Part shown: positions 7,939 through 16,144 of the stretch, piece after piece | Layout of the letters: every line of letters starts with the position of its first letter | Position numbering within the stretch: position 1 is the stretch's first letter | Assembly: GCA_905235435.1 (NCBI GenBank) | Contig: CAJOLD010000018.1 | Location: forward strand, 1 to 46,732 | DNA: 46,732 nucleotides | Direction of reading: 5' to 3' | Source of the DNA: an uncultured Lachnospiraceae bacterium | GTDB taxonomy: Bacteria; Bacillota; Clostridia; Lachnospirales; Lachnospiraceae | The notes under the pieces: model-generated | What the model saw: the letters and a program-made list of their open reading frames with translations, nothing else | What the model was told of the DNA's origin: nothing | The model's database searches: none | Position numbers and translations under genes: made by a program

Positions 7939-8961
7939 ATGGATATGGCGAAAGAGAATCAGTCATTAACGATTCAGGAAGAGTTTGCCAGGAAAATAAA
8001 GCAGGAAAACCGAAGAGAGAAGATCATCCGCTGGGCGCCGGTCTTCGTGCTCATCGCCCTGATCGTTTTCTTTACGATCGCCAGAGGAAGGGCGTTCGCT
8101 TCTGTGAGCAACCTTGTGGCGATCCTCAACCAGTGGGCGATCCCGCTTCTGGTGGCTCTCGGCCTGACCTTTGTTATTATGCTCGGCAGTATTGACCTGT
8201 CTATCGATGGTACTGTCGGTATGGCGGGCTCCATCTGCTCCGTTCTTGTCATGAACACTCTGAATGACAACAATTTCGGTTTTCTTGGAGTGCTCATCGC
8301 GATACTGTGCAGCGTGTTCGTGGGATTCCTTGTCGGCGTTATCCACGTAAAAGCGAAAGTCCCCTCCTTCATGGTGTCCTTCGCATTTATGAACATCTGC
8401 ACAGGCATTGCCTACATTTCCTACAAGGGAACGCCTGCCACGGTGACGGACCCGGTCCTGAAGGCTCTTCCGAAGGTATCCTTCCTCGGGATCCCCTTCA
8501 TCACATGGGTGGCGCTGATCATGCTTGCGATCTGCATCTACATTCAGGAGTTCACACCCTTCGGGCGTTACATCTACGCAGTGGGCACGGATGAGTCCAT
8601 CCCGCGCTCCGTGGGCGTCAATGTCGACCACGTCAAGATCGGCGTGTTCACGTTCGCAGGCTTTATCTTCGGTGTTGCCGGCATCATCGGCCTTATCCGT
8701 CTCGGACAGGGCCAGGCAGGTATCGGCACCAATCTGATGTTCCCGGCTCAGGCCGCTGTGGTCATCGGCGGAACGTCTCTTTCAGGCGGCAAGGGCGGCG
8801 TGATCAACACCGTCGTCGGCACCCTGATCATGACGGTCCTCATCAACGGACTGACCATGATGGGCATCGATCCCAATGTCAAGACCGGCATCCAGGGCAT
8901 CATTATCCTGGTAGCGGTCATCCTGACGATCAAACGCGGACCGACGGTCATTGCGAAGTAA
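7939..8961 (+). CDS. Sugar ABC transporter permease (RbsC family), first
   Basis: 340 residues, a BPD_transp_2-type permease with a charged cytoplasmic N-terminus and about 8-10 hydrophobic segments. The conserved stretch LGLTFVIMLGSIDLSIDGTVG and the late GGTSLSGGKGG loop, which contacts the ATPase, are typical of ribose/xylose/AI-2 permeases. The start is ATG 7939, 7 bases after GGAGAG; ATG 7945 is an alternative. The operon also holds a second, different permease, so the membrane channel is likely a heterodimer as in rhamnose or AI-2 importers. No substrate determinants can be read directly. Confidence 0.9.
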   Translation: MDMAKENQSLTIQEEFARKIKQENRREKIIRWAPVFVLIALIVFFTIARGRAFASVSNLVAILNQWAIPLLVALGLTFVIMLGSIDLSIDGTVGMAGSICSVLVMNTLNDNNFGFLGVLIAILCSVFVGFLVGVIHVKAKVPSFMVSFAFMNICTGIAYISYKGTPATVTDPVLKALPKVSFLGIPFITWVALIMLAICIYIQEFTPFGRYIYAVGTDESIPRSVGVNVDHVKIGVFTFAGFIFGVAGIIGLIRLGQGQAGIGTNLMFPAQAAVVIGGTSLSGGKGGVINTVVGTLIMTVLINGLTMMGIDPNVKTGIQGIIILVAVILTIKRGPTVIAK

Positions 8962-8981
8962 GAGCGCTGGAGGAGACAGAT

Positions 8982-10514
8982 ATGGATGAGAAAAAATTAC
9001 TTTTCAGCGCCAGGGACATCACAAAATCTTTCTATGGTACCCAGGCGCTCAAGGGGGTCGACCTCGACGTTTACGAGGGCGAGGTGGTCGGCCTGATCGG
9101 TGAGAACGGCGCGGGAAAATCCACGCTGCTCAAGATCATCATCGGTGTTCAGCCCCAGTCTTCCGGAGAAATGACCATGCACGGAAAACCCTTCGCTCCG
9201 TCCGATCCGATGGAGGCAAACCGGGAGGGCATCGGCATGGTGTTCCAGGAACAGTCCCTGATCGTAAACCTTACCGTCGGCCAGAACCTTTTCTTCGGCC
9301 ACGAGAAGGATTTCAGCCATCTGGGGTTCATCAACTGGAACAAGATGTATGAAGAATCGCAGAAGGTCCTGGATGAGGTCAACTGCGGCAATATCAACCC
9401 GCGCAAGAAGGTCCTGGACCTCAACTTCGCCACCAGGCAGATGGTGGAGATCGCCAAGGTCGTGAATGTGACAAAGAGCGGCCATGACGACCAGAAGTGC
9501 CTGATCCTGCTGGACGAGCCCACCTCGGTGCTCAGTGAGCAGGAGGTGCAGAACCTGTTTACGGAGATCCGCAAGCTGACGGCAAAGGGCCACTCGGTCA
9601 TCTTTGTATCCCACAGGCTGGACGAGGTCCTGGAGATCTCCGACAGGGTCTATGTCTACAAGGACGGCCAGAACGCCGGCAATATGCCGATCGCGGAAGC
9701 CACGGAGGAAAAGCTCTACGCGGCGATGGTCGGACGTGAGACGACGACAGAGTACTATCACCTGGATGAACAGGGCAAGGCAGAAGATGACGTCGTCCTG
9801 GAGACCAGGGACCTGGGACTGTCCGGTGTTTTCAAACACTGCGGCATTAAGCTCCACAAAGGTGAGATCCTCGGGATCGTCGGCGTGGTAGGCTCCGGCA
9901 AGGAGGACATCTGCTCCGTGATCTGCGGAGACTTAAAGCCGACCTCCGGCGAGATCTATGTAAAAGGCAAAAAGGTCAGCTATTCTTCCCCGAGCCAGGC
10001 GCTGGACGACGGGATCCTGATGATCCCGAAGGAAAGACTGGTGGAGGGCATTGTCCGCGGCCTTTCCGTCGCGGAGAACATCGCGCTTTCCAATGCGGAA
10101 AAGCTGTCGGAGCACGGTGTTGTATCCAAGGGGAAGATCAACGCGCAGGCGGATGAGTGGATCGACAAGCTGCGCATCAAGACCACGGGCAGGGACGCTG
10201 AACTGATCTCCCTCTCCGGCGGCAACCAGCAGAAGGTCGTTTTCGCCCGCGCCCTTGCTTCCGGTGCGGAGATCATCATTCTGAACCATCCTACCCGCGG
10301 CGTTGACGTCGGGGCAAAGGAAGAGATCTATGAACTGATCAGGAATGTCGTCGCCGAAGGCAAATCGGTCATTCTTCTGGGAGATACCCTGGACGAGTGC
10401 ATCGGGATGAGCAACCGCGTCATCGTTATGAAAGACGGTCTGATCACGGGTGAGTTCGATGCTGACGCGGACAACAAGCCCAGCCAGGTGAGCCTTGTCT
10501 CGCTGATGATGTAG
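8982..10514 (+). CDS. Sugar ABC transporter ATP-binding protein (RbsA/MglA type, two NBDs)
   Basis: 510 residues with two fused nucleotide-binding domains. NBD1 has an intact Walker A (GENGAGKST, 40-48), Walker B LLDEP (176-180) and H-loop His211; its signature reads LNFATRQ. NBD2 has a degenerate Walker A (GVVGSGKED, 301-309), as usual in this family, and an intact LSGGNQ (411-416). Its Walker B reads IILNHPTRG (N435, H436) where relatives have a DEP sequence. ATP hydrolysis would therefore rely on one composite site. GGAGGAGACAGAT precedes the ATG, 20 bases after the first permease gene. It energises import of the sugar bound by the upstream binding protein. Confidence 0.92.
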   Translation: MDEKKLLFSARDITKSFYGTQALKGVDLDVYEGEVVGLIGENGAGKSTLLKIIIGVQPQSSGEMTMHGKPFAPSDPMEANREGIGMVFQEQSLIVNLTVGQNLFFGHEKDFSHLGFINWNKMYEESQKVLDEVNCGNINPRKKVLDLNFATRQMVEIAKVVNVTKSGHDDQKCLILLDEPTSVLSEQEVQNLFTEIRKLTAKGHSVIFVSHRLDEVLEISDRVYVYKDGQNAGNMPIAEATEEKLYAAMVGRETTTEYYHLDEQGKAEDDVVLETRDLGLSGVFKHCGIKLHKGEILGIVGVVGSGKEDICSVICGDLKPTSGEIYVKGKKVSYSSPSQALDDGILMIPKERLVEGIVRGLSVAENIALSNAEKLSEHGVVSKGKINAQADEWIDKLRIKTTGRDAELISLSGGNQQKVVFARALASGAEIIILNHPTRGVDVGAKEEIYELIRNVVAEGKSVILLGDTLDECIGMSNRVIVMKDGLITGEFDADADNKPSQVSLVSLMM

Positions 10515-10529
10515 GGAGGAGCGGTGAAT

Positions 10530-11531
10530 ATGGAAAATGTAAGCACCACGAAGGAAAAGCGCGACTGGAAAAAGACGCTGCAGCAGAACTACAGCTTTCT
10601 GGTCGTTATCCTCATGATCATCATCTTCACCATCCTGGAGCCGAGCTTCCTGAATTCCAGGAACGTGACCAACCTGCTGAGTGACTCGGCGCCCCTGATG
10701 ATCATGGCGGCGGGCATGACGCCTGTCCTGATCATGGGTTCCATCGACCTGTCCCTGGGATCCATGTGTTCGGCGGCAAATGTGCTGATGCTTCAGCTGA
10801 TGCTCAAAATGCAGCCGTCGATCGAAAATCCGTATATCATCTTCCTGCTGGCGATGCTTCTGACGCTGCTCTTCGGAGCGTTCGGAGGATTTATCCTCGG
10901 AGCCATCCAGGTCAAACTGAAGGTCCCGTCGTTTATCGCGTCGCTCGCATTCATGTCCGTGTGGGATTCGGTAGCGCTGCTGATCAGCCAGATGCCGGTC
11001 AAGATCCCCAAGGCGATGAAGATGACGACGAACTGGTATAAGATCCAGCTCGGGCCCATCGGCCTGCCTCTGATCATTGCGGTCGGCCTTACGCTCATCT
11101 ATCATTTTGTGATGACAAGGACCGCGTTCGGCCGGGGCATCTTCGCCATCGGCGGCAACGAGAGGGCGGCACGCATCGCGGGCATCCGGGTAGACAGATA
11201 TAAGATCACCGTTTTCGTACTGAACGGGGTTTGCGCGGCACTGGGAGCCATGTTCCTCCTGGTCAAGGCCAACAGCTCCGCGCCTACGGTCGGTGAAGCC
11301 TTTACGCTGATGACCATCTCGGCGGTGGTCGCCGGAGGGACCTCCCTGGTGGGCGGCTCCGGATCTCTGGTCAAATCGATCGTCGGTGTGTTCATCATCT
11401 CGATCATCAAGAACGGTATGAATATGGTAGGCGTCAACGTTTACTGGCAGAAGGTCGTGTACGGCATCATCGTTCTGCTGGCGGTGACGATCTCCACAGA
11501 CAGAACTTCAAGAAGCAGAATCGTCAAGTGA
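10530..11531 (+). CDS. Sugar ABC transporter permease (RbsC family), second
   Basis: 333 residues, the second BPD_transp_2-type permease of the operon. Family motifs include MITPVLIMGSIDLSLG-like AAGMTPVLIMGSIDLSLGSM and the late loop VAGGTSLVGGSGSLV. The start could be GTG 10524 or ATG 10530; GGGAGGAG ends 8 bases before the ATG, which I prefer. It follows the ATPase gene by 15 bases. The two permeases differ along their length, so this is not a duplication artefact but a probable heterodimeric channel. Confidence 0.88.
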   Translation: MENVSTTKEKRDWKKTLQQNYSFLVVILMIIIFTILEPSFLNSRNVTNLLSDSAPLMIMAAGMTPVLIMGSIDLSLGSMCSAANVLMLQLMLKMQPSIENPYIIFLLAMLLTLLFGAFGGFILGAIQVKLKVPSFIASLAFMSVWDSVALLISQMPVKIPKAMKMTTNWYKIQLGPIGLPLIIAVGLTLIYHFVMTRTAFGRGIFAIGGNERAARIAGIRVDRYKITVFVLNGVCAALGAMFLLVKANSSAPTVGEAFTLMTISAVVAGGTSLVGGSGSLVKSIVGVFIISIIKNGMNMVGVNVYWQKVVYGIIVLLAVTISTDRTSRSRIVK

Positions 11532-11565
11532 TCAAAATTATGCTAACATAAAGGAGGAGTTGGAT

Positions 11566-12681
11566 ATGTCAATGATTTCTCACAGCACAAGGGCTTTCGG
11601 ATCTCCCAGCCGCTACATCCAGGGCAGATATGAACTGGACAACCTGAAAAAGTACGCGGACAAGTACGGGAAAAAACTTCTGGTACTGGTCGATACCTTC
11701 TTCTACAAGGAGTGGAAGCCCCGCTTCGAGAAGATGTATGAGGGTGAGGGATCCGAAGTAAAGGTCATGGAATTCTCCGGCGAGATCTACGCCGAGAAGA
11801 TCGACGCGTTCGCGGATGAGTGCAGGGACTTTGATCCTGAGGTAGTCGCCGGCATGGGCGGCGGCAAGACCATGGATACCGCCAAGGCGCTGGCCGACAT
11901 CTTTAACGCGGCCACCATCGTTATCCCGACCACGGCCTCCACAGACGCGCCCTGCATCGGCCTGTCCGTGCTGTACACCAAGGAAGGTGAGCATGTCGGC
12001 GCCCGCCATTATGTAAAGAATCCGGATCTGGTCCTTGTGGACACCGATATCATCGTCAAGGCCCCCATCCGCTTCTTCGTAGCGGGCATGGGCGACGCCC
12101 TCTCGACCTATATTGAGACCAGGGCCAACCTGACCAGCGACTCGCCCAACTATGTGTGGGACGGCTTTGTCAGCACCAAGGCGGCGGAAGCCATTTCCAA
12201 AGCCTGCCACGAGACCGTGCTCAGCAAGGGCATCAGCGCTTACTATGCGGCTAAGAACGGCCTGTGCACAAAGGATTTTGAGGATGTTGTCGAAGCCAAC
12301 ACGCTGCTTTCCGGACTGGGCGTCCAGAATACCAGCTGCGCAGGCGCGCACTCCATCGCCGAGGGCATTGAGATCCTTCCGGCATGCAGAAAGCTGCTGC
12401 ACGGCGAGGTCGTCGCGTTCGGCAACCTTGTCCAGCTGATCATGGAAGGCCGCAGCGATGAAGAGATCAAACAGCTCTATGACTTCTACAAGGTGACGGG
12501 GCTTCCGTCGACCTTTGAGGATCTCGGGATCAAGGATGTGACCGATGAGGAAGTCATGCTGGTCGCGACAGAGTCCATGAAGTCCTATTGGGATGTCGAG
12601 CCCTTCCCGGTGAACCCGCAGAAGGTCTATGACGCCATCAAGATGGCAGATGTGCTCGGCAGGAAATACGCTGCCGAATAA
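11566..12681 (+). CDS. Iron/zinc-containing glycerol dehydrogenase-like enzyme
   Basis: 371 residues of the group III alcohol dehydrogenase / GldA family. NAD-binding motif GMGGGKTMDTAKA and the metal ligands in AGMGDALSTY (Asp), AGAHSIAEG (His) and LHGEVVAFG (His) are all present. The enzyme would interconvert a polyol and a ketose with NAD(H). AGGAGG sits 8 bases before ATG 11566; a TTG at 11560 and an ATG at 11572 are less likely. Placed directly after the transporter genes, it likely oxidises the imported compound or an intermediate. Glycerol itself is possible but the surrounding lactonases and aldolase argue for a longer chain. Confidence 0.88.
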   Translation: MSMISHSTRAFGSPSRYIQGRYELDNLKKYADKYGKKLLVLVDTFFYKEWKPRFEKMYEGEGSEVKVMEFSGEIYAEKIDAFADECRDFDPEVVAGMGGGKTMDTAKALADIFNAATIVIPTTASTDAPCIGLSVLYTKEGEHVGARHYVKNPDLVLVDTDIIVKAPIRFFVAGMGDALSTYIETRANLTSDSPNYVWDGFVSTKAAEAISKACHETVLSKGISAYYAAKNGLCTKDFEDVVEANTLLSGLGVQNTSCAGAHSIAEGIEILPACRKLLHGEVVAFGNLVQLIMEGRSDEEIKQLYDFYKVTGLPSTFEDLGIKDVTDEEVMLVATESMKSYWDVEPFPVNPQKVYDAIKMADVLGRKYAAE

Positions 12682-12721
12682 GAAGACCGGGGATGAAAGG
12701 CCCCGAAGGGAGGAATAGAAT

Positions 12722-13135
12722 ATGTGGTTTTGGTTTGCGCTTGGTTCGGCAGTCTTTGCCGCTCTCACGTCAATACTCGCGAAGGTGGGTATTGAGGGCG
12801 TACAATCAAACCTCGCGACCGCCATCCGCACGATGGTCGTTGTGGTCATGGCCTGGGGAATGGTCTTCCTGACAAACCAGCAGGGGGGCATCAGGAGCAT
12901 CAGCCGGCGAAGCTGGATCTTCCTCATCCTCTCCGGGCTGGCGACAGGGGCCTCGTGGCTGTGCTACTACAAGGCGCTGCAGATCGGCGACGTTTCCAAG
13001 GTCGTACCGGTCGACAAGCTCTCCGTGGTGATCACGCTGGTGCTGGCTTTTGTATTCCTTCATGAAGAGTTCACCGCAAAATCGCTGATCGGCTGCGTGC
13101 TCATCGGAGCCGGTACGCTGGTGATGGTGATCTGA
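12722..13135 (+). CDS. Half-size EamA/DMT family transporter
   Basis: 137 residues with about five hydrophobic helices, equal to one EamA repeat. Larger DMT exporters hold two such repeats; this short form is well known in Firmicutes and must work as a dimer. Conserved features are the N-terminal FALGSAVFAALTSILAKVGI helix, the YYKALQIGDVSKVVPVDKLS segment and the terminal LHEEFTAKSLIGCVLIGAG. It follows the dehydrogenase gene by 40 bases, with a GGGAGG site, and ends at a strong terminator, so it closes the operon. Its substrate (metabolite export or uptake) cannot be deduced. Confidence 0.82.
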   Translation: MWFWFALGSAVFAALTSILAKVGIEGVQSNLATAIRTMVVVVMAWGMVFLTNQQGGIRSISRRSWIFLILSGLATGASWLCYYKALQIGDVSKVVPVDKLSVVITLVLAFVFLHEEFTAKSLIGCVLIGAGTLVMVI

Positions 13136-13152
13136 AAACAGAACCGTAATAG

Positions 13153-13195
13153 AAAGATCGCTCAGGCCATACGGTCTGAGCGATCTTTTGTTTTT
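13153..13195. terminator. Intrinsic terminator, probably bidirectional
   Basis: A 13-bp stem AAAGATCGCTCAG / CTGAGCGATCTTT with a short inner stem, followed by TTTTGTTTTT on the plus strand. On the minus strand the tract is weaker (TTTCTATT). It ends the sugar operon and may also stop the convergent ABC operon. Confidence 0.85.
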
Positions 13196-13207
13196 GACTT
13201 TATTTAT

Positions 13208-14008
13208 TCAGGAGAGCATCATGCGGTCGTTCGCGAATTCGCCTCCGCTGGCCTGCTCGAATTTTTTCATCAGGTCGGAGACCTGCAGATGCTCTTTTTC
13301 CTCCCCGCGCACATCATAGATGATCTGACCCTCATGCATCATGACCAGGCGGTTCCCCGTGCGGATCGCGTCCTTCATGTTGTGGGTGATCATGAGCGCC
13401 GTAAGGTTTTGCTCCGTGACGATCCTGTTCGTGATCTCAAGGACCTTTTTTGCCGTCCTGGGATCGAGCGCGGCGGTGTGTTCGTCCAGAAGCAGGAGCT
13501 TCGGCTGCTGCAGCGAAGCCATCAGCAGTGTCAGCGCCTGGCGCTGTCCGCCGGAGAGAAGACCGACCTTTGCGGTCATGCGGTCTTCAAGACCGAGATC
13601 GAGCGTGGCAAGGAGCTCCCGGTAAGATTCCTTTTCCTTCCGGGTGATCCCCCAGCGCAGGGTGCGCTTTTGGCCGCGTCTGGCGGCAAGCGCAAGGTTC
13701 TCGTCGATCTGCATATCTGCGGCGGTACCCGTATTGGGATCCTGGAAGACTCTGCCGAGATAGCGTGCCCTGCGGTATTCCGGGATGCCGGTGATGGCTT
13801 CCCCGTCGATCCGGATGGAGCCCTCATCGATCGGCCAGACGCCCGCGATCGCGTTGAGCATCGTGGATTTGCCGGCGCCGTTGCCGCCGATCACGGTGAC
13901 AAAGTCGCCCTCTTCCAGCGAGAGGGAGACCCCCTCCAGGGCAGTCTTTTCGTTGATCGTGCCGGGGTTGAAGATCTTGCGGACGTTATTTAGCTCCAGC
14001 ATCGCCAT
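13208..14008 (-). CDS. ABC transporter ATP-binding protein (TrpXYZ-like)
   Basis: 266 residues, one NBD. Walker A is GGNGAGKST, the signature is LLSGGQRQALTL, Walker B is LLLLDEHTAALD and the H-loop is in MITHNMKD. The DEH (instead of DEP) after Walker B is common in this transporter class. The start is ATG 14008: GGAGG ends 8 bases ahead, while an in-frame GTG at 14017 overlaps that site. It overlaps the permease gene by 23 bases. With the permease and binding protein it forms an importer of the ABC_sub_bind class, several members of which take up tryptophan or tyrosine. The actual ligand is an inference. Confidence 0.88.
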   Translation of the reverse strand: MAMLELNNVRKIFNPGTINEKTALEGVSLSLEEGDFVTVIGGNGAGKSTMLNAIAGVWPIDEGSIRIDGEAITGIPEYRRARYLGRVFQDPNTGTAADMQIDENLALAARRGQKRTLRWGITRKEKESYRELLATLDLGLEDRMTAKVGLLSGGQRQALTLLMASLQQPKLLLLDEHTAALDPRTAKKVLEITNRIVTEQNLTALMITHNMKDAIRTGNRLVMMHEGQIIYDVRGEEKEHLQVSDLMKKFEQASGGEFANDRMMLS

Positions 14009-14945
14009 TGCCGGCACCTCCCTTCTTTGCGGCCTTCCCGTAGGAGTTGCGCGCTTTTTCGCGAAGATTCGGAATTGCGAGGAAGGCGGCCACGATCATT
14101 GCCGTGAACAGCTTCAGGTCGTTCGACGGCATCTTCAGCCAGAGGACCAGTCCGACGACGATATAATAGATCACGCCGCCGAGAGCGACGAAGATCAGCC
14201 TTCCGAAGAAGTTTAAGTGTCTGCCGAAAATGGCTTCGCCGAGGGTCTCGCCGATGATGATCGCCGCGAGGCCGATGACGATGGCGCCTCTGCCCATGTT
14301 CACGTCCGAGAAGCCCTGGTACTGGGCGAGAAGCCCGCCTGCCATGGCTACGATGCCGTTCGAGAGCATCAGCGTGAGGACTTTCGCGGTATTGATGTTG
14401 ATCCCCTGTGCCTTCGCCATGGACGGGTTGGAGCCCGTCGCGCGGATGGAACTTCCGAGCTCGGTCCCGAAGAACCAGTAGAGCACGACGCAGATCGCAA
14501 GGACGATCAGGGCGCCGGTCAGCAGAGACCGGTTGATCTTGCGGAGCGAGATCACAAGGAAGTATTTGTCAACGCTGACAGCCTGGTTGGCTCTTGCCCC
14601 CATGATCCTCAGGTTGACGGAATACAGGGCGATCTGAGTAAGGATACCGGAGAGGATATCCGGGATGCCGAGCGCGGTGTGCAGAAGCCCTGTTACAAGA
14701 CCTGCGAGGAGGCCGGCCCCGAAGGCGGCCAGCAGCGCGAGGGGCGAGGGCACGCCGCTGATGATCAGCATGACCGCCGTCGCTCCGCCTGTGGCAAAGG
14801 AGCCGTCTACAGTAAGGTCTGAAAAGTGAAGCAGGCGGAAGGTCATATAAAGACCAACCGCCATGATGCCCCACACAAGACCCTGCGCTATATTTCCCGG
14901 AAGCGCGTTTAAAAGCGCCGCCGGGTTAAGTGCGGGAAATGTCAT
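13986..14945 (-). CDS. ABC transporter permease (TrpXYZ-like)
   Basis: 319 residues with about eight hydrophobic segments, of the BPD_transp_2-like permease group paired with ABC_sub_bind receptors. Typical segments are QGLVWGIMAVGLYMTFRLLHFSDLTVDGSF near the start, SGILTQIALYSVNLRIMG, and GSSIRATGSNPSMAKAQGIN in the cytoplasmic loop. It is translated between the binding protein (42 bases upstream) and the ATPase (overlapping). It forms the membrane pore of the importer. Confidence 0.87.
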   Translation of the reverse strand: MTFPALNPAALLNALPGNIAQGLVWGIMAVGLYMTFRLLHFSDLTVDGSFATGGATAVMLIISGVPSPLALLAAFGAGLLAGLVTGLLHTALGIPDILSGILTQIALYSVNLRIMGARANQAVSVDKYFLVISLRKINRSLLTGALIVLAICVVLYWFFGTELGSSIRATGSNPSMAKAQGININTAKVLTLMLSNGIVAMAGGLLAQYQGFSDVNMGRGAIVIGLAAIIIGETLGEAIFGRHLNFFGRLIFVALGGVIYYIVVGLVLWLKMPSNDLKLFTAMIVAAFLAIPNLREKARNSYGKAAKKGGAGNGDAGAK

Positions 14946-14987
14946 AAGTCGTTCCTCCGGTATTGATGTTTCCGATAAGGGCCTTTA

Positions 14988-15950
14988 TCACTCGCCGATC
15001 GCGACGTAGTCGTCGGGGATCTCAATGCCGAGGATCTCTGCCAGTTCCGCGTTGTATTCCTTCGTGAACTGCGGAGCGAACTCGACGGGCATTTCGGTGA
15101 TGTCGGCTTCGCCGGTCAGGACCTGCGCGGCCATCTTGCCGGTCGCGTATCCGAGGTCATAGTAGCTGATCGAGAGAGTGGCTACGCCGCAGCCCTCGCA
15201 GATGCCTTCTTCACCGGCTACGACAGGGATGCCTGCCGGCTCAATGATATTGCGGATGAGCTCGGTGTTGGAAGCGGCCGTGTTATCGGTGGGGATATAG
15301 AGAACGTCATTCTCCGCGGCTGCGTTGGAAACGACAGAAGCGATATCGTTGCTGTCCGCGAAGGTGTACTGGTTGACGTTCTTGCCGAGATCCTCAAGGA
15401 AGCCCTGGATGGTGTCTGCCTGATAGTAGGAGTTCGGCTCTGCGGAGCAGAAAAGGATGCCGACATTCTCCGCATCCGGGAACAGCTCATTGAGCATATC
15501 TGCCTGGCCGTCCAGCGGAGCGAGATCGGAGGTGCCGGAGATGTTGTTTCCGACAACGCCGGTCCAGTCATCGATATCCAGAGCCGTCGCGTAATCCGTG
15601 ACGGAGGTCCCGAGGATGGGGATATCGGCGGTGGCAGCTGCCGCAGCCTGAAGGGCCGGGGTCGCGTTCGCCATGATCAGGTCAACACCGTCCGATACGA
15701 ACTGGTTGGCGATGGTCGCGCAGGTCGCGGAATCGCCGGCGGCGTTCTGTACGTCAAAGGTGACGGCGTCCTCGCCGAGCTCATCTTTCAGCGCATCCTG
15801 AAAACCTTCGGTGGCGGCGTCCAGCGCAACGTGCTGCACGAGCTGGCAGATGCCGACGGAATAGGTCTCTTCGGCGGCCGCGCCCATGCCGATCGCAAGG
15901 ACGGCTGCGCCTGTGGCGACAGAAAGTTTCGTGATCAGATTTTTCTTCAT
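14988..15950 (-). CDS. ABC transporter substrate-binding protein (ABC_sub_bind family)
   Basis: 320 residues. An N-terminal Sec signal (MKKNLITKL, hydrophobic core, GAAA cleavage region near residue 26) precedes a PF04392-type periplasmic fold with SVGICQLVQHVALD, ANATPALQAAAAAT, PILGTSVTDYATA and the VGILFCSAEPNS stretch. Family members bind aromatic amino acids or unknown small ligands. As with the sugar receptor in this window there is no lipobox Cys, so membrane attachment is not evident. It is the first gene of the operon, directly behind a perfect consensus promoter. A GGAGGAG site precedes the ATG. Confidence 0.88.
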   Translation of the reverse strand: MKKNLITKLSVATGAAVLAIGMGAAAEETYSVGICQLVQHVALDAATEGFQDALKDELGEDAVTFDVQNAAGDSATCATIANQFVSDGVDLIMANATPALQAAAAATADIPILGTSVTDYATALDIDDWTGVVGNNISGTSDLAPLDGQADMLNELFPDAENVGILFCSAEPNSYYQADTIQGFLEDLGKNVNQYTFADSNDIASVVSNAAAENDVLYIPTDNTAASNTELIRNIIEPAGIPVVAGEEGICEGCGVATLSISYYDLGYATGKMAAQVLTGEADITEMPVEFAPQFTKEYNAELAEILGIEIPDDYVAIGE

Positions 15951-15998
15951 GGATTCTCTCCTCCTTTAAAGCGTCAACGCGTTAATTCTGATTATTGA

Positions 15999-16027
15999 AT
16001 TATAGTAATTGAGGGGCCAAATGTCAA
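15999..16027 (-). promoter_or_regulatory. Consensus promoter of the TrpXYZ-like operon
   Basis: On the minus strand: TTGACA (16027-16022), exactly 17 bases, TATAAT (16004-15999), a full match to both boxes. Downstream at 15976-15983 lies AACGCGTT, a small palindrome that might be an operator, though one copy is not enough to call it. Confidence 0.85.
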
Positions 16028-16048
16028 GGGCCGGAGGGCTGGGTGACA

Positions 16049-16077
16049 TTGACTATTTACCGGTAAAGGACTATAAT
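16049..16077 (+). promoter_or_regulatory. Promoter of the HD-domain gene
   Basis: TTGACT (16049-16054), 17-base spacer, TATAAT (16072-16077). It is divergent from the ABC operon promoter with under 25 bases between the -35 boxes. The leader contains a small stem TGCCC-TCGC-GGGCA at 16118-16131. Confidence 0.75.
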
Positions 16078-16144
16078 TTTCACACAAGTTTGATACCTTC
16101 TGAACCAATTGTTTTTTTGCCCTCGCGGGCACAGGCAACAAGCC

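Noticed and set aside
11569..12927. 452-codon open frame opposite the glycerol-dehydrogenase-like gene
   Set aside because: Mirror frame of a well-supported enzyme gene; no recognisable motif.
15972..15985. AACGCGTT palindrome after the TrpXYZ-like promoter
   Set aside because: Suggestive of a LacI-type operator but only 8 bases, imperfect when extended, and unique in the window.
15951..16030. T-box or other tryptophan-responsive leader before the TrpXYZ-like operon
   Set aside because: The leader is under 50 bases and lacks the T-box consensus; only a promoter is present.
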